From Acrasis kona (Eukaryota; Heterolobosea; Eutetramitea; Acrasida; Acrasidae): 64,000 nucleotides of DNA. The notes under the pieces are model-generated. The model worked only from the letters and a program-made list of their open reading frames with translations. It was not told the origin of the DNA and ran no database searches. Positions 8,610 through 18,450 of the stretch are shown here, one piece after another. The stretch is taken from positions 1 through 64,000 of the forward strand of contig JAOPGA020000078.1 in NCBI GenBank assembly GCA_026419775.2, given 5' to 3'. The position numbers were made by a program, and so were the translations under genes. Every line of letters starts with the position of its first letter. Position 1 is the stretch's first letter.

Positions 8610-10368
8610 ATGCTAAACACAATACTTCGCAGAAGCACTCTTACCATCTATAAACAAGTTCCCTCTGCTATCTTTAATGGTGGACATAAACTGTTCAACC
8701 CTGCTGTATTCAAGCATCAATATAGCACCGTCCCTGTTATTGAAAAAAGTAACTACTCCAAAATCAGTTCTGGAAACTTGAGCACAGTTTGGTTGGATGA
8801 AAACAAAGCCCCAAAATTCGATTCGCTAAAGAAGGACATCGAGGTTGATGTCTGCATTGTTGGTGCAGGAATGGCTGGTATCCAAACTGCATATCTGCTA
8901 ACCAAACAGGGTAAGCGAGTTGCATTATTTGAGGTTAGTATTAGCTTTTAAAAACTCTTTTTAATTTTTCTAGAAAGGAGAATTATGTAGTGGTGAAACT
9001 GGCAGGACAACTGCTCACATTATGACATCATACGATGATCGCTATTTACACATGAAAAAGAATCATGGAACGGAAGGTGCAAAGTTAATTGCAAGTGCAA
9101 TGGTTGAAGCAGTTGACATGATTGAGTCCATTTCAAAAGAAGAAAACATTGATTGTGAATTCAGAAGAGTCAAGGGATACCTATTTCTATCACCTGAGGA
9201 TCAAAAGACACAGCCAAAGCTAATCGAAGAAGAATTTGATGCATCTTTACAATCCGGTCTCCAAGTTAAAATGGTTGAGAAGGCACCCATCAGAGATTAC
9301 AACACTGGAAAAAGTATACTATACCCTGACAATGGCCAATTCGACCCTCTCAAGTACCTATTTGGCGTAGCAAAGGCTGCAAGCACCAGAGGAGCTCAAA
9401 TCTATACAAACACAACCATTACGGACTTTAAAAAAGATCAAGTCGAAACCATTGATGGACACAAAGTCAAGTACCAACATCTTGTAGTGTGCACAAACTC
9501 TCCCGTCAATGCAGGACTGACTACTCACTCTTTAATCGAGGCCTATCGCAGTTACGTCGTGTGCGCAAAGGTACCCGCTGGTTACGTCGAAGAAGCACTC
9601 TTTTGGGACACAATGGACCCTTATCATTACGCTAGACTTCAACATCCAAAAGATCATGAAGGTTTCAACACATTAATCATCGGTGGTGCTGATCACAGAG
9701 TTGGAGAACAACATCGAGATCAAGAATACATTAACCAACAATTCCAAGAATTAGAGGAATGGGGAAGGGAGAGATTCCCACAGATGGGAGAGGTTGTGAG
9801 CGCATGGAGCGGTCAAGTACAAGAACCTACAGATGGGTTGCCAATGATTGGACACGCACCTTTTGACAAGAGCAACGTTTTATACATTACTGCCGATTCT
9901 GGTCAAGGAATGAGCAGCTGCACTTATGGCGCTCAATTGATTACAGACATTATCATGGAAAAACCAAACAAGTTGGAAAAACTTTTGCAACCTGGTCGTG
10001 GTAGATTACTTGCCAGCTCAGAGGTGGTCAAGAATGCCGTTGGTACGTTCAAAGAATACACCGAGTGGTTATCAAAGAGTGATGTGAAGAATGCTGATGA
10101 GATTAAAAATGATGGAGGTGCTGTTTATAGAAAGGAAAATGAATTGGTAAAGACTGCTGCTTATAGAGATCAAGAAGGAATATTGTACGAAATGTCAAGC
10201 GTCTGCACTCATTTAGGAGGTATTGTGGTGTGGAACGAAAGCGAAAAATCATTTGATTGTGGATGTCATGGATCGAGATTCGACAAGTTCGGGAATGTGA
10301 TCATGGGTCCAGCCATCAAGCCACTATCTCCTCTTAACGACAATGCAAAGTCAAAGCAAAACTTATAA
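8610..10368 (+). CDS. Mitochondrial FAD-dependent oxidoreductase with C-terminal Rieske domain
   Basis: A 572-residue protein in two exons, 8610-8933 and 8974-10368; the 40-nt intron (8934-8973) falls between codons. The N-terminus ([15 protein letters not shown]) looks like a mitochondrial presequence. The Rossmann dinucleotide motif GAGMAG is at 85-90, and the body matches the DAO/glycine-oxidase fold. The C-terminus carries a Rieske [2Fe-2S] site: Cys519-x-His521 and Cys537-x-x-His540 (CTHLGG and CGCHGSRFD). The DAO-Rieske fusion is a bacterial-type architecture whose exact substrate is generally unknown. Electrons from an amine or amino-acid-like substrate could leave FAD through the cluster. 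Probable acquisition from bacteria followed by gain of a targeting peptide and an intron. Confidence 0.82.
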
Positions 10369-10637
10369 AATGTATTTTTTAGTCTTTTTTGTTTCCATCA
10401 TGTGCAGTCATTTGATCAATCCAATTCACACGTGCTCTACATTCTGGGAATGCTACACTTGGTCATCGTTACCAATTATTCCTTGAAATCTTCCAAACTG
10501 CGGACGGATTGTTTTGAAAGGACATTAATATTCGTTATGGCCTTTACAACTACGGTGACCAATAGGATATTTTAACATTGTCAAACGTCTCACTAGATTA
10601 GCACGGTAAAAATCTGCACTTCAAACCAACACAAACC

Positions 10638-12200
10638 ATGAATACATTCGTTGAAGCCATAGCAAAAGATGACACTGATAGCTGGGAGCAACGCCTAAAA
10701 CCCAAATCAGCACTCAAAAATGAGATGCCAAGAGGCTACAGCAGGAAAACGATCGACGAAAGGTGGAAAATCATCATGTCCAACAGTAAAGTGAGTCAAT
10801 CCGATATGGGAGAAGACATTCAAAGCATCTTGTTCGATAAAATCACCGAGAGTCAAACAATGCTATTCAAGGACAATATTGAGAACTTTGTTGGTACGGT
10901 CAAGGTGCCTTTAGGTATTGCAGGTCCCATTCGTGTCAACGGCATGCACGCTCAAGGAGACTTTTTGGTGCCCCTGGCCACGACCGAAGCCGCCCTCGTC
11001 GCCAGCATCAGCAGAGGCATCAGCGTGATCAATCAATCGGGCGGTGCGACGTCCGTTGTAATTATGGAGGGTGTCAACAGAGATCCATGCTTCCAGTTCG
11101 AAGACATGATCCAAGTTGGTAAATTTTTGGCATGGAGCGCTTCTCAGTTCAAGGAATACAAAACAGCAGCCGAGAAGACCACCCGCTTCGGCAAACTCAT
11201 AGATATAAAGTATGTATGCGAGGGTAACGATGTTCACATCAAGTTCGTCTATGTAACAGGAGACGCCTCTGGTCAAAACATCACCACCATCGCCACCGAG
11301 GCCATTGTGGAATACATCATGGCGAACTCGCCCATCAAACCCACAAAGCACTTTTTGGAGGGCGGAATGAGCGGCGACAAGAAGGGAAATCAAGTGGTGA
11401 TGAGCTACGTGAGGGGAAGAAGAGTCATTGCCCAGTGCAACGTGCCCGACGATGTCATCATCAACACTTTACATGTCACTCCGGAGCAATTGATGGACGC
11501 CACCAGCATTGGAACCAGAGGAGTCATGATCTCCGGTGCCATCGGAGCCAGCTGTCACTTTAGCAACGCCATCACTTCCATGGCCATCGCTCTGGGTCAA
11601 GATCCTGCTTGTGCTGCCGAATGTCACGTAGGTCTGTGCCGCACCACTAGACTCAAGGGATCCGTTCAATTCAGCGTGACCTTACCTAATATTTTGGTCG
11701 GAACCGTCGGTGGAGGAACGAAGCTGCCCAGTCAAAAGGCATGTCTAGAGATGATGGGATTGTTTGGGAATGGAAAGGCCAACGCTCTAGCCGAAGTGAT
11801 GGCTGCCGTCTTGATCGCCGGAGAGATTTCGTTGGGCGGTGCTATCATTAGTGGAGACTTTGCGCGCGCTCACAAGATTTTGGCACGTGACACGTCGGAG
11901 CCAATCAACCTTGAACAGGATTCGTTAGATGAGGCCTTCAACAAGGCACAGGCCCAATTAGTCAAATTAAATCACTTACCAGCTAGAGATCAAATCATGA
12001 AGGTTTATGGATTGTACAAGCAAAGCACCGTTGGAGACATTAACATCGATAGACCTGGTTTCTTCAGTACCGATATAAAGGGAAAGGCGAAACACGATGC
12101 TTGGGAAAAGTATAGAGGAACACCAAAAGAAACCGCCAAATTGAATTATATCAAATTAGTGCAAGAGTTGGTTGCTAACGATGCAAGCATCAGTGCGTAA
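10638..12200 (+). CDS. HMGR: HMG-CoA reductase, soluble form
   Basis: A 520-residue class I-like HMG-CoA reductase catalytic domain, which makes mevalonate for sterols, dolichol and prenyl groups. Recognisable blocks are FVGTVKVPLGIAGP at 84-97, PLATTEAALVAS with catalytic Glu117, GDASGQN, the lysine block MSGDKKGN, GQDPA with the catalytic Asp, GTVGGGTKL, and the C-terminal His in FARAHKILARD. There is no N-terminal membrane region: the protein starts about 80 residues before the catalytic core, so it should be soluble rather than ER-anchored and lacks a sterol-sensing domain. Codon use is visibly more GC-rich in the centre of the gene, which fits high expression. Single exon; AATAAA follows the stop by about 8 bp. 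Confidence 0.95.
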   Translation: MNTFVEAIAKDDTDSWEQRLKPKSALKNEMPRGYSRKTIDERWKIIMSNSKVSQSDMGEDIQSILFDKITESQTMLFKDNIENFVGTVKVPLGIAGPIRVNGMHAQGDFLVPLATTEAALVASISRGISVINQSGGATSVVIMEGVNRDPCFQFEDMIQVGKFLAWSASQFKEYKTAAEKTTRFGKLIDIKYVCEGNDVHIKFVYVTGDASGQNITTIATEAIVEYIMANSPIKPTKHFLEGGMSGDKKGNQVVMSYVRGRRVIAQCNVPDDVIINTLHVTPEQLMDATSIGTRGVMISGAIGASCHFSNAITSMAIALGQDPACAAECHVGLCRTTRLKGSVQFSVTLPNILVGTVGGGTKLPSQKACLEMMGLFGNGKANALAEVMAAVLIAGEISLGGAIISGDFARAHKILARDTSEPINLEQDSLDEAFNKAQAQLVKLNHLPARDQIMKVYGLYKQSTVGDINIDRPGFFSTDIKGKAKHDAWEKYRGTPKETAKLNYIKLVQELVANDASISA

Positions 12201-12490
12201 TTGTTTCAATAAATAATTGTTTGTAAATAGTTGCTTCGTTCTGTCTCTCTCAATGACTGGTTGTGATGGGATTGATGCTGTGTGGGTTGACGGTCGTTGT
12301 TCAATGACGTAAATGTTGATGTCGTTCCACTCATGTTCTCATTGTTTGAGATTCGTTCTTCATCTTGGTATTTCTGACTGTTTGGTAAATCCGAATGGAG
12401 ATGGTTTTGTCGCGTGGTAAAGTGTTGTAACGGAAATATAAACACACGTGGTAGTGTTCTGCTAACTGCCTGAGTACTAGTACACATTGA

Positions 12491-13247
12491 ATGAAGCAGC
12501 AAGAAAGTAGTTTGGTCGATCCAACGTGTTCAACAACACCAAAGCACACATTTTTAATAAAAGATTTAGATACCAATAGCACACCACTTCGGTCTGAAGA
12601 GAAAAGTGGAAAAGATTACTTATTTAAAGTAATTAACATGAAGCTAGGCTCAGATGAGCCTGCAAACTCTGATAAGAATTCATTTTACACAAATTTGTTC
12701 TACGTACAACAAGAGAAAATAAAGTTGCTAACTGCAGAGGTTGCAGAAGTGACGCTTCATAAAAAAGAGGTTAGAGAAAATTCTCGCGCGTGTAAGAGTT
12801 GAACTAGAGAAGTTTGTTGGTGAACCACTAATAAATAGAAGTGAAAGTCCAGAGGCCAATGCACAGGAAGAAGTTAACGATGTTGTATTTAAAGAACCTG
12901 AATCAACTCTATCACCGCCATCCCCAGTAAGCCCAATTACCCCTCCCGAGGTTGATGAAGATCCACCTCAAAAGAGAGCAAGAACAAGTAACGAGGGTTT
13001 AAAATCGGCTAAGGCCGAGAAAAAGAATACTAGGAATAGAGGCTTTGATGAATTGCCACCAGAAGTAAGCCAGTTAGGAAGCGACAAGTTCGTAAAGTGG
13101 AATAACCAATACTATTTGGTTTCTAGGGCTTTTACGGACAAGAGCAAGCTAGCACATCTTAAAGATAAGTACGAATCTACCAGTAGGTCATCTGCCTTCA
13201 TACTACTACAGAATAACGACCTCCGAAAGTTAAAAAATTCAAAATAG
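12491..13247 (+). CDS. Hypothetical nuclear protein, two exons
   Basis: Two frames join through a small GT-AG intron starting at 12770 and ending at 12809 (40 nt) or 12812 (43 nt); both acceptors keep the frame. The product is about 238 residues. A coiled-coil-like segment (KIKLLTAEVAEVT) precedes the junction. A Pro/Ser-rich linker follows, then PPQKRARTS, a plausible nuclear localisation signal, a basic stretch, and a folded-looking C-terminal block of about 65 residues starting ELPPEVSQLG. No family recognised. A real frameshift instead of an intron is possible but less likely given the donor and acceptor. Confidence 0.5.
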
Positions 13248-13351
13248 TAATGTGCCAGGTCATGCAAGACAATTGTCTCTATACACAGTCCCTTTTGTTA
13301 AATATTATTTGGAAAGAGCAAAACTGTAAAAATAAATGTGTGAAAAATAAT

Positions 13352-14392
13352 TTAATTTGAGTCTTTTGTGCAAATGCGAACATCACAAAAAACATTTTGA
13401 TGTTGTAATTTTAAAAGTTGGTGTTTGTTAAGGCAGTGGCTTAATGTGTGTACTTTCATCAATCTAAAGTTGACCCTACTTGTGCTCTCAAACAATAAAA
13501 ACATGTTTTGGTTGATGCGCTGAATCTCCACGACGTCGTCTATAATACAGAATTGGAGCAAGAAATGGCCGGTCCACTCATAAAGGCAGTACTTGTTGTT
13601 GGTGCGCACACAAACAACATTAGGTTTCAATGCAAACACATGTGAGGCATTCCAAGCCTTGGCTGTGCTTTTATAATATTGTTTTCTTCTAAAATTAAGA
13701 ATGCGTACCTCACCATATTCCAAAGTGGCGATTAAATCATTATCTAATTGTGACACTGAAGTTACATATCCTATCGTATTTATTTTAATGATGCGGTCAC
13801 CGGTATTGGGGTCATAAATGTGCATGACCTTTTTCACTAGCTGCATGGGAAACCTTGGTATAACTGCAATCGCTCCGTCCATGAGTACTTGCATGCAGTT
13901 GATGCCTTCTGCTTTTGGGATGCATATTACTCTTAGTGTCTGGCGTGTCATTAAGTCATAAATGTATATTCTAGCTCCTTTGTATTCGTCAGAGAAGACT
14001 ACAAATCTACTCTTGTAAACTTGGAGGTGCTTGATGTGCTTAACTTTGGAAAATAAAATGACACGAGCCTCGCTTGGTAGGTCGTATAGAATAAAACCAG
14101 TACGACTCGGATTAGTTGTAATGTATTGACTGCTGCTCACAACAAATCCTTCAGTGTTTACATCGAGGGTGGGAAGGTCTCCCAGATAACTGACTCCCTT
14201 TGCTTGTGATATAAGATTCACGTGCGCAGTGTGTGGATTTGGACGGCTGAGGTAGATGTGTCCTATATCATCGCCTTTGAACAGCTCTGTACTTGAGATA
14301 GACATTTTGTTTCTGCATATCATATGCTCATGGAAGGTTTTGGGTTGTTCAACTGGGTACGAGTGCTTCTTCTTTGAAAGTGACGAACCCAT
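13352..14392 (-). CDS. N-myristoylated beta-propeller-like protein
   Basis: A 346-residue single-exon product. It begins MGSSLSKKK: Gly2 with Ser6 followed by lysines is a strong N-myristoylation plus polybasic membrane-binding signal. The rest is built of repeated beta-strand-like units ending in hydrophobic blocks (ARIYIYDL, VMHIYDPNTGDRI, EVRILNF, KYCLYEW), which resembles a WD/quinoprotein-type propeller with diverged blades. No catalytic motif is visible. It probably acts as a scaffold on the cytosolic face of a membrane. Convergent with the gene ending at 13247. Confidence 0.6.
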   Translation of the reverse strand: MGSSLSKKKHSYPVEQPKTFHEHMICRNKMSISSTELFKGDDIGHIYLSRPNPHTAHVNLISQAKGVSYLGDLPTLDVNTEGFVVSSSQYITTNPSRTGFILYDLPSEARVILFSKVKHIKHLQVYKSRFVVFSDEYKGARIYIYDLMTRQTLRVICIPKAEGINCMQVLMDGAIAVIPRFPMQLVKKVMHIYDPNTGDRIIKINTIGYVTSVSQLDNDLIATLEYGEVRILNFRRKQYYKSTAKAWNASHVFALKPNVVCVRTNNKYCLYEWTGHFLLQFCIIDDVVEIQRINQNMFLLFESTSRVNFRLMKVHTLSHCLNKHQLLKLQHQNVFCDVRICTKDSN

Positions 14393-14539
14393 CAGTCATT
14401 GATGTTTGTCGGTAATTTAATTTACAAATCAACAAGAACTTACAGAAAGAAGTCAAGCTAAAAAGGAAAGCACATCAAAAAACTGAATGGTTGGCCTGGC
14501 CATTTAAATCTATTGTAAAAATGATTACAATAAACAATC

Positions 14540-16013
14540 ATGAACGAGGACACATTCAAGATCGCGGAGGGACTTATATCTTCGAATTATATCAGACAGT
14601 CCCAACAGGCAGTTCAAACGCGTCAAAGATTATTCAAAACATTAATCTCTCAAAGAACAATGCCTGAGGTTGGATGGAGTGATCAATCGATCGAAATTTT
14701 TCTACAACAGTTATCTCAAATGGACACAAACAACTACATTGGAAATGTTGGGGTGGGAGAGCGCGAGGGTAGAATTTATTCCTCAATGGTTTCGAGCAGG
14801 CACTTTGGTTTCGCTCATGGAATCGGAAGAAGTGGAGATGTGAGTGAAAATCAACCAAAAGCAGCAGGCAGTTCGCTTCTACTAACTCTTACAAATTATC
14901 TCGCACTCCACGCTCTAAAAATATCAGGCGCAGAGCAAACTAAAAAATGCCTTGTTGTTCCTATTGCAACAGGAATGAGCATAGCACTGGTTCTCTCGGC
15001 ATTAGGTGCACAACACAAAAAAACTCATCCGAACACTCCCAAGCCCCGCTTTGTTCTATGGTTCCGAATTGACCAGAAATCTGTTTTAAAATGTATACAA
15101 ACGGCAGGTTATACGCCAATTGTTATAGAGAATGTTGAGAACTACAACATTTCTCAAAATGAAAAGAATTCCTCTGACCAAGATGCTGTTTGTTCTAATT
15201 TAACTTTGCTCGAAAAAAAAGTAAACGAAATTGGCGTTGAAAACATTTTATGTGTGCTGTCCACAACTAGTTGTTTTGCTCCGAGATTACCTGATCTTGT
15301 CATTCCCATTTCCAAATTATGTAAAAAATATGGCGTGGCTCATGTCGTTAATAATGCTTACGGCGTTCAATGTGAAAAGACCATGAAGAGAATATCCAGT
15401 GCAATGACTTGCGGTAGATTGGATGCTTTTATTCAAAGTACAGATAAGAATTTTATGGTACCTGTTGGGGGAGCAATTATTGCATCTTCAAATGTTGATT
15501 TTATAAATACCGTGGCTGGCACATATGCAGGAAGAGCGTCCATGAGCCCAATTCTTGACTTGTTTGTTACTCTGTTGTCAATGGGAGTCAAACAATGGAA
15601 AGCACTCTTGAAAGAAAGAATTGAATTGCTTCCATACTTTAAAGAAAAAATTAATGCACTATGCGTAAAGCATCAAGAGAGTTTGTTATATACGGAGTCA
15701 AACACAATTTCATTCGGTACGAACCCTTCTTTTTTAATTTTGTAACTGTATTGTAGCAATGACTATGAATAGTTTTGGAAGTGATCCAACGAGGATAGGA
15801 TCACAACTATTCTATAGATGTGTTTCAGGTCCTAGAGTAGTAAACAAACACACAAAGAAGCGTGTTGTTGATATTGATTTCCAAGGTTATGGTTCTCATA
15901 CTAATAACTATCCTCACCACTACATGACTATGGCCTGTTCTATTGGCATCAAGAGAGAGGAGATTGACGAATTTGTAGTCATTTTGGATAAGGTGTTAAC
16001 TAAAGCTACATAA
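14540..16013 (+). CDS. SEPSECS: O-phosphoseryl-tRNA(Sec) selenium transferase (SepSecS)
   Basis: A 477-residue protein in two exons (14540-15716 and 15757-16013; 40-nt intron 15717-15756, phase 1). This PLP enzyme converts phosphoseryl-tRNA(Sec) to selenocysteinyl-tRNA(Sec), the last step of eukaryotic selenocysteine synthesis. The phosphate-binding region VGVGEREGR...FGFAHGIGRSGD is at 70-100. The PLP lysine is Lys303 in TDKNFMVPVGG. After the junction, AMTMNSF, VSGPRVV and SHTNNYP match the C-terminal block of the family. Length is close to the 501-residue human enzyme. It shows that this organism decodes UGA as selenocysteine in at least some mRNAs. Confidence 0.95.
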
Positions 16014-16089
16014 AAAAGTACTTAATTAAAGAAGATAATCAGTTGTAAATCATTGTATTGTTTATAGTTTAAGACTTAACTTCTTAGTT

Positions 16090-18397
16090 ATGAAGGTAAT
16101 TGTCTTTAGGAGATAAATTGAAACATCTAATATTTCAGTTGACTATTGACATGTCGAATATATCGGAGTCAGCACTCACCTGTAGCCCTTGGTTTCGTGT
16201 GAACACACACTCACCAAGAAATGCGGACCCGTGCGAGTGGTTATACTTTTCGTACTTTTCAGCCATCATAGCAGGATTAATTGTATTGTTCGGAATAGTG
16301 TCTGTCGTAATCAGCATTGGATTCTTCCTATTCCGTAAGTGTGGTTTATGTGGAGGTTCCAAACCACAAGAGGCCTACGAGGAGAACATTCAAAATAGAC
16401 ATACATTTTTCTACTCCTTCGTGGCCTTCTTGATTGTAATCATTGCATTGGCAGGCATTGGTTCAGGGACCTTCCTAACCATTGGCGTGACGCAAACAGT
16501 ACAAGAGGCAGCAGGAGCAGCTCGAACAGCAAGTGAATCACTCAAAGCAAATGCCTTCAACTTGAGTGACGTTATACCAGCAGTGCCCGCTTTATCGAAG
16601 CAATTTGTCAACTTTACAAACTCGTTAAAACCGCTATTGTTGGATGGAGATGAAGTTGTGTCCGTGAGTGCCTCCCAAGCAATTGAAACATCCCATTACT
16701 CACAACTGGCGACAGAAAAGGTCGAAGTTTTAACAAACGAAATCACCCACTTGAATGAACTTTTAACGACATACATCAATTCCTCACCTCTCAATCTCTC
16801 TCGAGTCCTTCCAACCAACATCGACCTCTATTCTGAATTACATCTTTTACGAAAATTCACATCCATGCAAAATAGCACATCACACATTGAAGAAATCACA
16901 TACGCTTCACAAAACCAAACAAGTGAATTATCAACAAAAATCAACCAAGCTGATTATTTATTAAATGGATATCCCAAAGCAGCAGTTGACTCCTTCGAAT
17001 ACACAATTGACTTTTTCAACGCAACCGTTTATGATTTGTTAGAATTGGAAGAAAACATTAGGTACTATTTAAACACATCACGTTTCCACGACAAGGTCAA
17101 CTATGCATTTGTGGCTGTTGGCGTGTTGTTCGTCGTCACGTTGGCTGCAGTTATGGTTTGTTATTTTGTATTTGCGATCATCGGCACCACGCGCGTGAGA
17201 TCGGTAAGTGCCATGAAGTGTAGCGCGCTTTGTAGTATGTTTTCGGTGTTATGGTTTTGTTTGGCTGCGGCTGTCTTGGTTGGGTTGACCATGATCAATA
17301 TATCTTATTGTAAGAACGGAAGAAACGAAATGTTGAACCCTGATTTATTATCTCGTGATTTTGTAATTTCTCATTCTAATTATTCTAAAATGTTGAACTT
17401 GACCTACGGAATTTTGAAATGTACCGAGGGTCAATCTCTTGTAGATGTTGCACTTCGATTGTATCCTGATCGTAATGTTAGTTTTTTGGATCCTAGATTT
17501 AATAACTATACTTATACTGCGTTGAATGATATAAATGATGTGGTTGTCGTCACCGGTAATGTTTCTGGTGTCGGTCAGGATTTGGTTGACAGAACGAACA
17601 AGTTTTATGCTTTGTTACAAAATATTCAAAATACTTTTAATAGCGATCTTGATGACTTTGTTAAGAAAGCGGTATTGACTCCATTGAATAATGATAATTT
17701 GTATGAGATTGATAATTCAATTGTGTTTTCCAAATTTGATTCTCTAATTGTTGACATTAATAATGTTACCCTACCGAAATTAGATTTGTATTATGTTCGT
17801 GACAATGTGAGCTTATTTAACAATGATGTTTATTTGAATAACACAAGGTTGACACCTGATGAAATAAATATATTGTCCGGACTTGACTCTGCAATTAGAC
17901 CAACAACTCAAGTTTACGATAATGTATTAGTGTTGAGAACTCAGATATTTGATTGGCTAACTACCAAGGCTAGATCTCAAACTTATTTGAATAACTTCCA
18001 ATTCCCCATATTGACCAGTTCGTTCAACCGCGTGAGTGAAGGAATTAAATCTTTGGTTCAAACAACAGAATCCATCAGATACAATCTAAACAATGTAGAT
18101 ATGGTTACGTTCCAAGAAAGGTTGTTTGCTGTAACTAATCATACAAACCAATTTATTCAAGAAACTCAATGTCATGATATTGGTGATGGTGCTAGAAAGT
18201 TCGAAAGTAACGTGTGCAGCGTGGTGCTTCCTAGTTTGATCGTAACTTGTGTGGCCGCCTTCCTTATTGCATTCTTACTTTTCGTTGTGTTCCCTCTATC
18301 CTTGGTTACTGGTAAGAAGTATGCCAGCGATTACTCAAGCGAAAATGTTTCTCTGCTGGAAGAGAGATCCAACCAAATTTATGGAGACAGATATTAG
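16090..18397 (+). CDS. Prominin/PRM1-like five-pass membrane glycoprotein
   Basis: About 750 residues. Five hydrophobic helices are seen: two near the N-terminus flanking a Cys-rich cytosolic turn (FRKCGLCGG), two in the middle separated by a short turn, and one before the C-terminal tail. Two long extracytosolic loops (about 215 and 310 residues) carry many N-x-S/T sequons. This is the topology of prominins, which sit in membrane protrusions, and also of fungal PRM1 fusion proteins; sequence alone does not separate them. The start is taken as ATG 16090 followed by a 43-nt intron (16096-16138), giving a two-codon first exon; if that exon is wrong, ATG 16151 is the start and nothing else changes. 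Confidence 0.65.
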
Positions 18398-18450
18398 AGT
18401 TTTGTTTGTTCAATAAAAACAATTTACAAAAAAGATAAAACAAATTATTT

